A DNA stretch of 64,000 nt from an uncultured Tenacibaculum sp. (GCF_947499065.1 NZ_CANMMT010000002.1:433313-497312); one strand, 5' to 3'; positions 16,577 to 23,199 are shown, numbered from the stretch's first letter. Numbers and translations are program-made. Notes: generated from the sequence alone by a model not told the origin.

Positions 16577-16660
16577 TATATTGTACTTATCTTATTGAGA
16601 CGTCAATAAGATTTCTTTTTCATAGCAATTTTCCCACTCAATTTTTTGAGTGGGTTTTTT
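16577..16660 (+). ncRNA. Candidate small RNA with two hairpins
   Basis: A possible promoter (TTG, 20 bp, TATATTGT at 16577-16584; one or two mismatches) precedes a predicted transcript from about 16590. It holds hairpin CTTATTGA-GACG-TCAATAAG (16591-16610) and a strong terminator CCCACTCA/TGAGTGGG plus seven Ts (16633-16660). The terminator points to the plus strand, so it cannot serve the lipoprotein gene, which also ends nearby but from the other side. That makes an independent plus-strand transcript plausible. Confidence 0.4.
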
Positions 16661-16676
16661 TATTTACTAGAATAAT

Positions 16677-18221
16677 TTACTTACAATTAGATTTAATACC
16701 TTTAAAGAACATTAATCTGTAGGCAGTTTCATGACCAATTTTTTGAGACATCCATTGCTTCCATTCATTAGAATTTTTATCAGTTGGTTCGCTACCTAAT
16801 ACACAATCACCAGTTAACATGGTATACATATATGCTCCTGTAGCTTTATCTAAGTTTCCATGCATATGCCAGTTATCACTATAAGCAGATTGTGAAGGAA
16901 TAGCTTCTTTAAGTTGAGCATATAAAGTACGAATTGGTATAGCACGAGCACTAGGTAATTCAGATTTTCTAACCATATATAATGCAGTGCCTAAATCAGT
17001 ACTATTATTTGTTTCGTTATAACGTTTATCTAAACCATAAAGCATTGATGTATTACCATGATTACCATTGTCTTGCATAGGGAAACCAAAAGAAAAATCA
17101 AATTTAGTTGGATCTATGTCATAACGTTTGTTTGGTTCAAAATTTGTGTTAGCTCTTCCGTAATTAAAATTAATAGGTGGTGTACCGTTTTTTTCAAGAC
17201 TTCTACTTGATTTATTTATCACCCATTTTAATCCATTTAAAATACCATTTTCAGAACTAGTCCCTGTATGATTATAATTTAGAATATTATCATTTATATC
17301 ACAATTCATAAAGGGAGATATAAAAGTAGGATTACCAGAATAATGCTCTTTATTCTTTTCTTCATTTTTGGTTTTTAAAACAATATCAGCAATACTATTG
17401 TCATATTCATAGTTAGAAGTACTAGCATTTTTATCAAGAATATGGGTATAGATAGCAGCTGCTGCTAAATAAGCTCCATTAGGAGTTGGGTGTTCTGTGG
17501 CTTTATCTTTTTTTGAACTTGGTAATTTTTTCCAAGACAATCCAGCAGGAATAGTTTCAATAGCTGAACCATCAGCTGTACGATAGGTATATTCTAAAAA
17601 ATGATTTATTGAAGCAGTTAAACCTTCATCTTTAGGCCACTGCATTAAAAGTAATGGTTTAGCACTACCTTCGGTAACTTTTTTAACGATTTTGTTTACA
17701 CCTAAAGCATAGTACCCTGGTAGTTTAGCAATAATATATGGGTCTGCAGAAATTATAACATAATCCCATTTTCTTGTATTGTTATTAGATAAGTATTTAA
17801 ATCTTTGTTCTTGATTTTCTGGCCAGTAATAGTATTGTAATAAAGAATGAGTATAATGATTTTCATTATATGTATTACCACTTTGCCCTAAACCATATGC
17901 AATAACTTTACTTTTATAAATATTTTCAAAAGCAACACTAACTTCTAAGTTATGAGAATTATCTTGTGCTAAGATTTTATTTAATTCATTAGCAACTTTA
18001 TCTGATAAAAAAGGAGCAATATTAGAATTTATAGATTTATTTGACCCAATAATTAAAATATTAAGTTCACCATCATTATTTATATCAAGCATAGAGTTTG
18101 AACTTAGAGAAGGATTGTCATCAGGTGGTATAGGAGATTTATCCGAACAGCTAATCAGAAAGAATATAGCTATAAAATAAACAAACTTCAAGGGATTGTG
18201 TGAAAAAGGGGATTTATTCAT
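16677..18221 (-). CDS. Large lipoprotein, SGNH-hydrolase-like N-terminal half, function unknown
   Basis: A 514-residue lipoprotein (lipobox FFLISCS). After a Pro/Ser-rich linker, residues 50-270 follow an SGNH/GDSL-like pattern: LNILIIGSNKS at the first block, an AYGLGQSGNTY block, DYVIISADPY, and HPTPNGAYLAAAAIY near the position of the catalytic Asp-His block. The C-terminal half (270-514) has no domain I recognise. The catalytic Ser is not obvious because the GDS motif reads GSN, so activity is uncertain. The gene stands alone, with sRNA-like elements on both sides. Confidence 0.6.
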   Translation of the reverse strand: MNKSPFSHNPLKFVYFIAIFFLISCSDKSPIPPDDNPSLSSNSMLDINNDGELNILIIGSNKSINSNIAPFLSDKVANELNKILAQDNSHNLEVSVAFENIYKSKVIAYGLGQSGNTYNENHYTHSLLQYYYWPENQEQRFKYLSNNNTRKWDYVIISADPYIIAKLPGYYALGVNKIVKKVTEGSAKPLLLMQWPKDEGLTASINHFLEYTYRTADGSAIETIPAGLSWKKLPSSKKDKATEHPTPNGAYLAAAAIYTHILDKNASTSNYEYDNSIADIVLKTKNEEKNKEHYSGNPTFISPFMNCDINDNILNYNHTGTSSENGILNGLKWVINKSSRSLEKNGTPPINFNYGRANTNFEPNKRYDIDPTKFDFSFGFPMQDNGNHGNTSMLYGLDKRYNETNNSTDLGTALYMVRKSELPSARAIPIRTLYAQLKEAIPSQSAYSDNWHMHGNLDKATGAYMYTMLTGDCVLGSEPTDKNSNEWKQWMSQKIGHETAYRLMFFKGIKSNCK

Positions 18222-18295
18222 AAGTTTTTAAATTTTGGACAAATTTAAAAGCTATTTTCAAATTTATGAATATGACAAAGTCCTTTTTTTAAGTA

Positions 18296-18634
18296 TTAAA
18301 TACCCGTAAAAATTAAAACAAGAGTTCTTATAATAAAAGTAAATACAAAAGTGTAATAAATATGTGTATTAAAAGATAAAAGAATGTTTTTTTTATCGTA
18401 ATACATTATGCGTACACCAGTAGAGATAAACATCAATAAAATTGAGAAATAAAATATAATATTATGAAAATATGTAGCTGTATTAATCAATAATATCGTA
18501 TAACCTATGGCAATTATAATACAAATTAAAATATCTAAAATATTACAAACTTTTCGACTAAAACTAGTTTTATTAACGTTTAGTTTTTCAGATTCATTTT
18601 TAGATAAATTGAGTAGGGGGAATAAATTAATCAT
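18296..18634 (-). CDS. Small membrane protein, unknown
   Basis: A 112-residue protein with three to four hydrophobic helices after a polar N-terminal 30 residues (SKNESEKLNVNKTSFSRK). No family recognised. It lies 34 bases downstream of the STAS-domain gene on the same strand, so the two may form a small operon and act together. ATG start at 18634. Confidence 0.6.
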   Translation of the reverse strand: MINLFPLLNLSKNESEKLNVNKTSFSRKVCNILDILICIIIAIGYTILLINTATYFHNIIFYFSILLMFISTGVRIMYYDKKNILLSFNTHIYYTFVFTFIIRTLVLIFTGI

Positions 18635-18668
18635 AGAGTAAAAATTTAACTCATGTAATAAATAGCTT

Positions 18669-18941
18669 TTAAGAAGCTGGATTTAAACGATTAAATATAT
18701 CTTTAGTACCATTTCCAGTAGTAGAAAATATTTTTTGATTTTTAACAGCTATAGCTCTTAATTTTTTGATAGCATTTAAGCCATCAGAGTCAATCTCTTT
18801 TATTTTATCTAAATTAATTACAGTCTTCTTATTTTTTGAAATATAGTGTTCAAAATAAGTAACAAAAGATTTAACAGTTGTACAGTTAATTTTACCTTTT
18901 AAATAAAAAATTCCTTTTTTTTCTGAGATTTGTAAAGCCAT
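18669..18941 (-). CDS. STAS-domain protein, anti-sigma-factor-antagonist-like
   Basis: A 90-residue single-domain protein with the STAS plan: an edge strand GIFYLKGKI, a helix, the strand KTVINLDKIKEI and the signature DSDGLNAIKKLRAIA, in which the Ser of DSxG is the usual phosphorylation site. Such proteins bind anti-sigma kinases or act as phospho-switches. No kinase or phosphatase partner is nearby. It sits upstream of the small membrane protein gene. Confidence 0.75.
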   Translation of the reverse strand: MALQISEKKGIFYLKGKINCTTVKSFVTYFEHYISKNKKTVINLDKIKEIDSDGLNAIKKLRAIAVKNQKIFSTTGNGTKDIFNRLNPAS

Positions 18942-19200
18942 GGATGTATTTTTTAGTGTTTGTATACGTAAATATCAGCTATAGATATCTAATAAGTTTA
19001 TTTCTTTCGGTAAAACGCAATTTACTTTCGATAAAAAGATGAAAAATAATAGATAAAATAAACTTAATTAATTGTTTTTATATTAGATAGTTAAAAGCTT
19101 TTTAACTAATTTATAATGTTTAAGATAAAGTTCAAATAGTTAATTACCTGATAAATGAAAAGGAAAAACACTGATTTGATAAAGAGGGATTTAGATTTAA

Positions 19201-19298
19201 TAAAAAAGCTCCCGGAGGAGCTAATAAAAAAGGGAATTAAACTGTATAAATCAAATCTAAAATCTTTATAAGATAATTTATTTAAATGAAAAATATGA
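19201..19298 (-). ncRNA. Candidate small RNA sharing the peptide-gene promoter type
   Basis: The transcript would run from about 19298 (below TATTTTTG at 19311-19304) to terminator AGCTCC-TCCG-GGAGCT plus T run (19222-19201). It has no ATG-started frame of note; the only frame over it uses a TTG start and reads through the terminator. It resembles the sRNA triplet in its AU-rich body and G/C-rich final hairpin, but is not an obvious copy. Confidence 0.5.
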
Positions 19299-19303
19299 GG
19301 GCG

Positions 19304-19371
19304 CAAAAATATATGTATGTAAACTATTTTTTTGAAAAAAAACCGTAAAAAAAGTAAGGAAAAACCGTAAT
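19304..19371 (-). promoter_or_regulatory. sRNA promoter with 22-bp-spaced direct repeats
   Basis: TATTTTTG (-7 element, 19311-19304) lies 31 bp from the first of two near-perfect repeats, ACCGTAA at 19342 and ACCGTAAT at 19364 (plus-strand reading). They are 22 bp apart, with AAGTAAGG between them. Of the four copies in the window this has the best-matched repeat pair. Confidence 0.65.
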
Positions 19372-19388
19372 ATTTAAAGAAGTAAAAA

Positions 19389-19592
19389 TTAAAAGCGAAA
19401 TAAGTTTAGAACGTAAATATTAAAATCTTTTAAAAAGAAAAGAAACACTATTATATAGATAATAAGAATAGCTATTCTATGATATTTTAAGTTCTTTTCA
19501 ACTCTAAATACTTTTACATAAAAATAAGCAATTATCCTAGGAGGAAAGTACATTAAAGAAAAAAAGATTATACAATAGAGAATAGCAAACAT
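19389..19592 (-). CDS. Small two-helix membrane protein, unknown
   Basis: A 67-residue protein with hydrophobic segments at about 4-25 and 42-58 and a basic middle (KVFRVEKNLKYHR). ATG start at 19592, about 50 bases after the end of sRNA copy 2 on the same strand. No family recognised. It could be a small membrane component of the accessory region or a chance AT-rich frame; length and composition leave doubt. Confidence 0.45.
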   Translation of the reverse strand: MFAILYCIIFFSLMYFPPRIIAYFYVKVFRVEKNLKYHRIAILIIYIIVFLFFLKDFNIYVLNLFRF

Positions 19593-19642
19593 ATGATTAA
19601 CAATTTTTTACCTCAAAAATAATAAAAATATTACAATACAAT

Positions 19643-19718
19643 AAAAAAGAAGCGTCCCCCCGGATAACTTCTTTTTTAACTAACTAAACTATAAAATGAA
19701 AAACAAAATCTTAATTTA
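19643..19718 (-). ncRNA. Small RNA family, copy 2
   Basis: About 76 nt from below TATCTTTG (19731-19724) to the terminator hairpin AAGAAG/CTTCTT with inner TCC-GGGG-GGA stem and T run (19677-19643). Nearly identical to copy 3 across promoter, body and hairpin; copy 1 is more diverged. The body has only a short frame on the opposite strand. Confidence 0.65.
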
Positions 19719-19723
19719 TACTT

Positions 19724-19790
19724 CAAAGATAGAGTAGAGGTTGGGGTGAATTTTACTTTTTTAGATAAAAAGAATTAAAGTATCGTTGAA
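19724..19790 (-). promoter_or_regulatory. Promoter and upstream repeats of sRNA copy 2
   Basis: -7 element TATCTTTG (19731-19724). Upstream, TTCAAC (from 19790) and TTTATC (from 19769) are 21 bp apart with the invariant CGATACTTTA block. The proximal edge is 33 bp from the -7 element, the same as in copies 1 and 3. Confidence 0.55.
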
Positions 19791-19914
19791 TAGTATTTTT
19801 TCACAAGTAAAAAGGAAATAATATAATTTAAGGAAAGAAAAAGTTAATTAAGGTATTAGTTGAGAATAATAAACTGTCTATTTTAGCTGAAAAATAAAAA
19901 AGAGATTAATATTC

Positions 19915-20535
19915 ATGGGAATTTTATCATTCTTTGGTTTGGGATCAAAAGGTCTATTACCAAAAGAAACAGAATTAGTTAATAAGCTAGATTTTAATGT
20001 CGAGCTAATGAAAGAGTTAAAAAATGAAGTAAAAAGTGAGTTAATTCAGTTACCATCAATTGACGAAGAAACTGCAGATATTATAGACGGACTTTATAAT
20101 GGAATTTTCACAAGTACTTCAGAAGATAGAGTAAATTCTATTGTCAAAAAATTTAAGGAAGTATTTAGAGCAAAAGGTTATTTGATATTTGCTTTTACAG
20201 GTGAAGATGATATTAAAAGTATTGGGGTCATAAAAGGAACTGATGATCTTGATATTTTAAAATATAGAAGAACGAACGGAATAAATCACGATTATGAAAA
20301 TGAAGATATAATTGCAAAAATATCAGAATGGAATGAAAGATATGGATTAATAGTAATTGGTTGCGGACAAGATTGGGTTGAATTAGAGTTCAAAAAATTA
20401 CCTTCTGATTTAAGTATTTTTTCAGAAGAAGTTTATGAATTTTGTCCAGATTCTGTTGATCAAGGAGTTGGAGAAGTAGAAAATTTGAAAGAGTTAATAA
20501 AAGAAATGAATGGAATATGGTTGTGGTGGGATTAA
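19915..20535 (+). CDS. DUF4253-like protein, unknown function
   Basis: A 206-residue soluble protein. The C-terminus (residues 175-206: EFCPDSVDQGVGEVENLKEL ... WLWWD) matches the DUF4253 signature of a CPD-x3-QG motif and a closing WWD. Residues 60-130 form a mixed alpha/beta segment with GYLIFAFTGEDD and IGVIKGTDD, also usual for the family. DUF4253 proteins are sometimes found near polymorphic toxins as possible immunity or housekeeping proteins; no toxin is seen here. The gene is bracketed by direct copies 2 and 3 of the sRNA. Confidence 0.7.
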   Translation: MGILSFFGLGSKGLLPKETELVNKLDFNVELMKELKNEVKSELIQLPSIDEETADIIDGLYNGIFTSTSEDRVNSIVKKFKEVFRAKGYLIFAFTGEDDIKSIGVIKGTDDLDILKYRRTNGINHDYENEDIIAKISEWNERYGLIVIGCGQDWVELEFKKLPSDLSIFSEEVYEFCPDSVDQGVGEVENLKELIKEMNGIWLWWD

Positions 20536-20553
20536 AAAATATAGTAATAAAAT

Positions 20554-20631
20554 AAAAAAAGAAGCGTCCCCCCGGATAACTTCTTTTTTAACTAATTAAA
20601 CTATAAAATGAAAAAACAAAATCTTAATTTA
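20554..20631 (-). ncRNA. Small RNA family, copy 3
   Basis: About 78 nt from below TATCTTTG (20644-20637) to the same AAGAAG/CTTCTT hairpin with TCC-GGGG-GGA core and T run (20589-20554). It differs from copy 2 by only a few bases. It faces the end of the DUF4253-like gene, so it could also serve as that gene's terminator on the plus strand. Confidence 0.65.
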
Positions 20632-20636
20632 TACTT

Positions 20637-20703
20637 CAAAGATAGAGTAGGGGTTGAGTTGAATTTTGCCTTTTTAGATTAAGCGAGATAAAGTATCGTT
20701 GAA
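20637..20703 (-). promoter_or_regulatory. Promoter and upstream repeats of sRNA copy 3
   Basis: -7 element TATCTTTG (20644-20637). TTCAAC (from 20703) and TTAATC (from 20682) are 21 bp apart on the minus strand, with CGATACTTTA between them. The spacing to the -7 element is 33 bp, as in the other copies. Confidence 0.55.
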
Positions 20704-20775
20704 TAGTATTTTCCTATAAGTAAATAGAATATTGAATGTGATTTATAAAAGGAAGAAGTTGAAGCTTTCAGAAAT

Positions 20776-20820
20776 AAAAAATCTGTATACCATTATTTAT
20801 AAATGATATACAGATTTTTT
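20776..20820. terminator. Bidirectional hairpin beside the tRNA fragment
   Basis: AAAAATCTGTAT pairs with ATACAGATTTTT across an AT-rich loop, with A and T runs on both sides. It directly abuts the duplicated tRNA-Leu end. Confidence 0.55.
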
Positions 20821-20876
20821 TCTGTGCACATAGCGGGAGTCGAACCCGCACGTCCTTACGAACACTAGCCCCTCAA
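20819..20876 (-). pseudogene. Duplicated 3' end of tRNA-Leu(GAG), probable att site
   Basis: 58 bp here match 22999-23056, the 3' part of the intact tRNA-Leu, with a single internal mismatch (T for A at 20866). The match covers the acceptor 3' strand, T arm, variable arm and part of the anticodon stem-loop, then stops abruptly. A truncated tRNA cannot function. Such duplicates mark the far end of elements integrated at a tRNA 3' end. Confidence 0.85.
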
Positions 20877-21311
20877 TTTAGAAGACATATTTTTTAAACT
20901 TCTTTAATGTTAGTTATCAGGTTATTATGTTTTTACTATTTATGTTTTTTGTATTAATTATAGGTACTTTTTTTAATTTAATTAATATAGTAATGTAGTT
21001 ATAATCAATGTTTTAGATGATAAATGTTAAAAATAAGTGATATTAAAACTTCTGTAATAATTGTTAATAAAAAAGCACAATCTCTTAAACGGTTGTCAAT
21101 GTAATTATATTAAAGTTATTAGAATTATTAAATAAATTAAGAGGAATTATAGAGGAGATAGATATCCAGTTCATTTAAACAAAATATTAATAAACTGTAG
21201 TTATCGCACAAGATTGTTATTTGGTGTAATTGATATAATAGGAAAATAATATATCTAGACTTGTGCTGAACGACTTAAACGCCAAAACCACGTTAAGAAT
21301 TAATGATATGA
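20877..21311. other. Gene-free AT-rich stretch inside the island
   Basis: About 435 bases with no convincing frame, hairpin with T run, or promoter that I can support. Probably decayed DNA. Confidence 0.5.
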
Positions 21312-21581
21312 CTAATGAAAATACATTAATAGACTAATAAAGATGCCAATAAGACCTAAAACAAAACCTAGTAACTTACTGGAAAAAGTTTCGGGATAAA
21401 CTTTGGTACTATTTTTTGGATTAGGATCTAAAGGCTCCACAATCGAGTGGATTAAACAAAATAAACCTAATAAAAGTACACTTATAAATGACATGCTTTC
21501 ACTTATAAAAGCATCATACATCACAGATAAAAAGACACAGGTATAGAATAAATTTTTAAAAGCAGTAAGAGTCTTTTTCAT
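21312..21581 (-). CDS. Small membrane protein, unknown
   Basis: An 89-residue protein with a possible signal-anchor (residues 8-24) and two further helices (33-46, 68-86), separated by a polar loop with VEPLDPNPKNSTKVYPE. No family recognised. It follows another small membrane protein gene by 45 bases on the same strand inside the tRNA-bounded island; the pair may be an operon of the island. ATG start at 21581. Confidence 0.55.
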   Translation of the reverse strand: MKKTLTAFKNLFYTCVFLSVMYDAFISESMSFISVLLLGLFCLIHSIVEPLDPNPKNSTKVYPETFSSKLLGFVLGLIGIFISLLMYFH

Positions 21582-21625
21582 AAATCAAATCTAGTAAAAA
21601 TAAAGTAAAACAGTAGATTCTGGCT

Positions 21626-21943
21626 TTACTTGAAAAGAAGTTTTGATTTGAGTTTCCAAAGAATGTGAGTTGTTATAGTACTTATGCTTCCAATAAATAA
21701 AAAAGCTAAATGTATAGCTAAAATCGGCATTCCACATTTAATACTGCCATCTTGGTTTGGATAAAAAAAACGTGGTAAAACAAAATTATTTAAAATAATA
21801 AAAAGAAGAAAAATTAAAAAATCAGGAATGTAAATTCCTTTATTATTTGATAATAAATTAATCATTTTCTTTTTGAAATAGTAAAGTGAAAATTGAATCA
21901 ATGAAACACCAAAAAAGAAAAGGTAAAGTAAAAACATAGACAA
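21626..21943 (-). CDS. Small three-helix membrane protein, unknown
   Basis: A 105-residue protein with helices at about 2-22, 38-56 and 74-96, and a loop PRFFYPNQDGSIKCGMP between the second and third. No family recognised. It lies upstream of the 89-residue membrane protein gene on the same strand. The start at 21943 is the first ATG; no Shine-Dalgarno sequence is evident, as is common in Bacteroidota. Confidence 0.55.
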   Translation of the reverse strand: MSMFLLYLFFFGVSLIQFSLYYFKKKMINLLSNNKGIYIPDFLIFLLFIILNNFVLPRFFYPNQDGSIKCGMPILAIHLAFLFIGSISTITTHILWKLKSKLLFK

Positions 21944-22042
21944 TTTAATTAAAACAAATATAGTAAATCAATAAACCTGGAGTATGGTGAATATAAGAAA
22001 AGAAAAGCGAACCGAAGTCAGTTTTGAAATAAGTTGAGAATC

Positions 22043-22204
22043 TTAACAAGTAAGTGGAATTTCAAACATGTTTTCAAAAGGAACACACATACTAAAATCG
22101 TCGTAACAACCATCGCAGCCTGGTTCACCATTGTTACCTCCTTTAATAGATTGTTGTTCTAATTTGTTTAAGGTTGTACCTAAGTTAGAAATGTTCTTTA
22201 ACAT
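22043..22204 (-). CDS. Double-glycine leader peptide 2 (RiPP/bacteriocin-type precursor)
   Basis: A 53-residue peptide from the ATG at 22204; a longer frame opening eight codons upstream is less likely because it runs into the -7 promoter element. Leader MLKNISNLGTTLNKLEQQ ends with Gly22-Gly23. The core has four cysteines (33, 36, 43, 53) and is acidic (EPGCDGCYDDFSMC). The leader is nearly that of peptide 3 and closely related to peptide 1. A decayed version of the shared terminator hairpin follows at about 22003-22018. Confidence 0.8.
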   Translation of the reverse strand: MLKNISNLGTTLNKLEQQSIKGGNNGEPGCDGCYDDFSMCVPFENMFEIPLTC

Positions 22205-22225
22205 AGTATAGATTTTTAAGTTCCT

Positions 22226-22289
22226 CAAACATATAAATAAAAGAGTTGAACAGATAAAAACCGTAATAAAAGTAAGAGATTTACTTAAT
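22226..22289 (-). promoter_or_regulatory. Promoter of peptide gene 2, variant repeat arrangement
   Basis: -7 element TATGTTTG (22233-22226). Repeats ACCGTAA at 22260 and ACTTAAT at 22283 are 23 bp apart with AAGTAAG between them. The first repeat is 27 bp from the -7 element, so this copy keeps the parts but deviates in spacing from the other three. Confidence 0.5.
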
Positions 22290-22324
22290 TAAAATTAATA
22301 AATAATATTCAAACATGTAAACAT

Positions 22325-22346
22325 AAAAAAGCGAACCGAAGTTCGC
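22325..22346 (-). terminator. Terminator of peptide gene 3
   Basis: On the minus strand GCGAAC-TTCG-GTTCGC (22346-22331) is followed by six Ts. It matches the terminator of peptide gene 1, with one extra pair. Confidence 0.75.
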
Positions 22347-22366
22347 CTAATCAAGATTGTTAGAAT

Positions 22367-22531
22367 TTAAGCACATTCAGCTATACAATCTGCAATTGAA
22401 TCTGCTTCACAATGATATACACCGTTACAATAACAAGCAAAAGTATCAAGAGATTTAAATTTTCCACCAGTTACTCCCTTTTGTTCATTGTTGTTTAATA
22501 CAATACCTAAGTTTGAAATGTTTTTTAACAT
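22367..22531 (-). CDS. Double-glycine leader peptide 3 (RiPP/bacteriocin-type precursor)
   Basis: A 54-residue peptide from ATG at 22531. Leader MLKNISNLGIVLNNNEQK ends with Gly22-Gly23, the same position as in peptides 1 and 2. The core (24-54) has five cysteines (33, 35, 41, 49, 53), in a different pattern from the other two, and several acidic residues. It is preceded by its own repeat-bearing promoter and followed by the shared hairpin. No modification enzyme or C39 exporter is in the window. Confidence 0.8.
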   Translation of the reverse strand: MLKNISNLGIVLNNNEQKGVTGGKFKSLDTFACYCNGVYHCEADSIADCIAECA

Positions 22532-22551
22532 AATTTGAGTTTTAAATTTCT

Positions 22552-22620
22552 CAAATCTAAGTAGTAAATGATAAGAAGATTAATTAAAAACCATAAAAAA
22601 AGTAAGGATATACCTTACTT
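22552..22620 (-). promoter_or_regulatory. Promoter of peptide gene 3 with 22-bp-spaced direct repeats
   Basis: -7 element TAGATTTG (22559-22552). ACCATAA at 22590 and ACCTTACTT at 22612 are 22 bp apart with AAGTAAGG between them; the first lies 31 bp from the -7 element. Geometry is identical to that of peptide gene 1 and the 19.3-kb sRNA. The second repeat also lets AAGTAAGG pair with CCTTACTT as a hairpin. Confidence 0.65.
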
Positions 22621-22842
22621 AACTAAAATTAACAAAATAAAGTAAAAGTGTAATTTTTTTAAACTTACTATATAGTCGCTAAAGTGATTTAAGTTATAAG
22701 TGTTCAAAAGTCCAACTAGCAATACAAGTATGTTTTTTAGAATTGGTGTAGAAACATATTATAAGAGAGTATAGAAATTTGAAAATTGTAGGAACTTTTT
22801 TATCAAAAACTTAAGTAAAAAGGGCTTGTTGTTTGTTTGTGT

Positions 22843-22932
22843 TTATTTGTTTGATTTATAGATGTGTAAAGCTTTTTTGCATAAGGATATAGGTACTGTT
22901 ACAGGTACTTTTATGCTTTTTTTCTTGAAAGG
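22843..22932 (-). pseudogene. Possible scrap of a tyrosine recombinase gene
   Basis: A 29-codon fragment between two stop codons on the minus strand reads KVPVTVPISLCKKALHIY in its middle. This resembles the strand-turn-helix segment of the catalytic domain of Bacteroidota tyrosine integrases (KT.VKV.IPL..KAL.I). It is 72 bases from the 3' end of tRNA-Leu, where an integrase is expected. The match is short and no other integrase motif survives nearby, so this is tentative. Confidence 0.3.
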
Positions 22933-23004
22933 CTAGGAGTGAAGTATAAAAAAACACTTATAAATATGTTTATAAGTGTTTGATAATTAAGGTTTTATTT
23001 TCTG

Positions 23005-23088
23005 TGCACATAGCGGGAGTCGAACCCGCACGTCCTTACGAACACAAGCCCCTCAAGCCTGCGCGTCTACCAATTCCGCCATACGTGC
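23005..23088 (-). tRNA. tRNA-Leu(GAG)
   Basis: Class II tRNA of 84 nt. Acceptor GCACGTA pairs with TATGTGC, and the anticodon loop is TTGAGGG (anticodon GAG). The long variable arm TTCGTAAGGAC precedes the T arm GCGGGTTCGACTCCCGC. The CCA end is not encoded. Its 3' part is duplicated at 20819-20876. Confidence 0.95.
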
Positions 23089-23095
23089 ATAAACT

Positions 23096-23124
23096 AAAAA
23101 AGTTAAGCAAATGCTTAACTTTTT
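23096..23124. terminator. Hairpin between the two tRNAs
   Basis: AAAAAGTTAAGCA pairs with TGCTTAACTTTTT with a two-base loop. On the minus strand it lies between tRNA-Lys and tRNA-Leu and may serve as a processing stem or a terminator. Confidence 0.5.
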
Positions 23125-23199
23125 GGTGACCGGGCTGGGGCTCGAACCCAGGACCCTCTCCTTAAAAGGGAGATGCTCTACCAACTGAGCTACCCGGTC
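23124..23199 (-). tRNA. tRNA-Lys(TTT)
   Basis: A 76-nt cloverleaf with acceptor GACCGGG/CCCGGTC, D arm AGCTCAGTTGGTAGAGC, anticodon loop CTTTTAA (anticodon TTT) and T arm CTGGGTTCGAGCCCCAG. The CCA end is encoded. It is the first gene of a tRNA-Lys/tRNA-Leu unit. Confidence 0.96.

Larger units (their letters stand above)
20819..23056. mobile_element. Remnant of an island integrated at tRNA-Leu
   Basis: About 2.2 kb bounded by the two 58-bp tRNA-Leu end repeats. Contents: two small membrane protein genes, two double-glycine peptide genes, shared regulatory repeats, and a possible integrase scrap beside the tRNA. No intact integrase or mobilisation gene is left, so it is probably immobile. Assignment as an island is inferred from the repeats and location. 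Confidence 0.65.

Noticed and set aside
19106..19306. 66-residue frame on the minus strand
   Set aside because: Starts at TTG, inside the predicted -7 element of an sRNA, and reads through a terminator hairpin; composition is AT-noise.
19643..20703. sRNA copies 2 and 3 as ends of a transposon carrying the DUF4253-like gene
   Set aside because: They are direct, not inverted, no transposase lies between them, no target-site duplication is visible, and a third copy stands alone at 16.3 kb.
20819..20876. A second functional tRNA-Leu
   Set aside because: The 5' acceptor strand, D arm and half of the anticodon arm are missing.
16212..22621. The scattered ACC-repeats as a CRISPR or interspersed mobile repeat
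   Set aside because: Only paired units at four promoters, each at nearly the same distance from a -7 element; there is no regular array or spacer set, and regulation explains them better.
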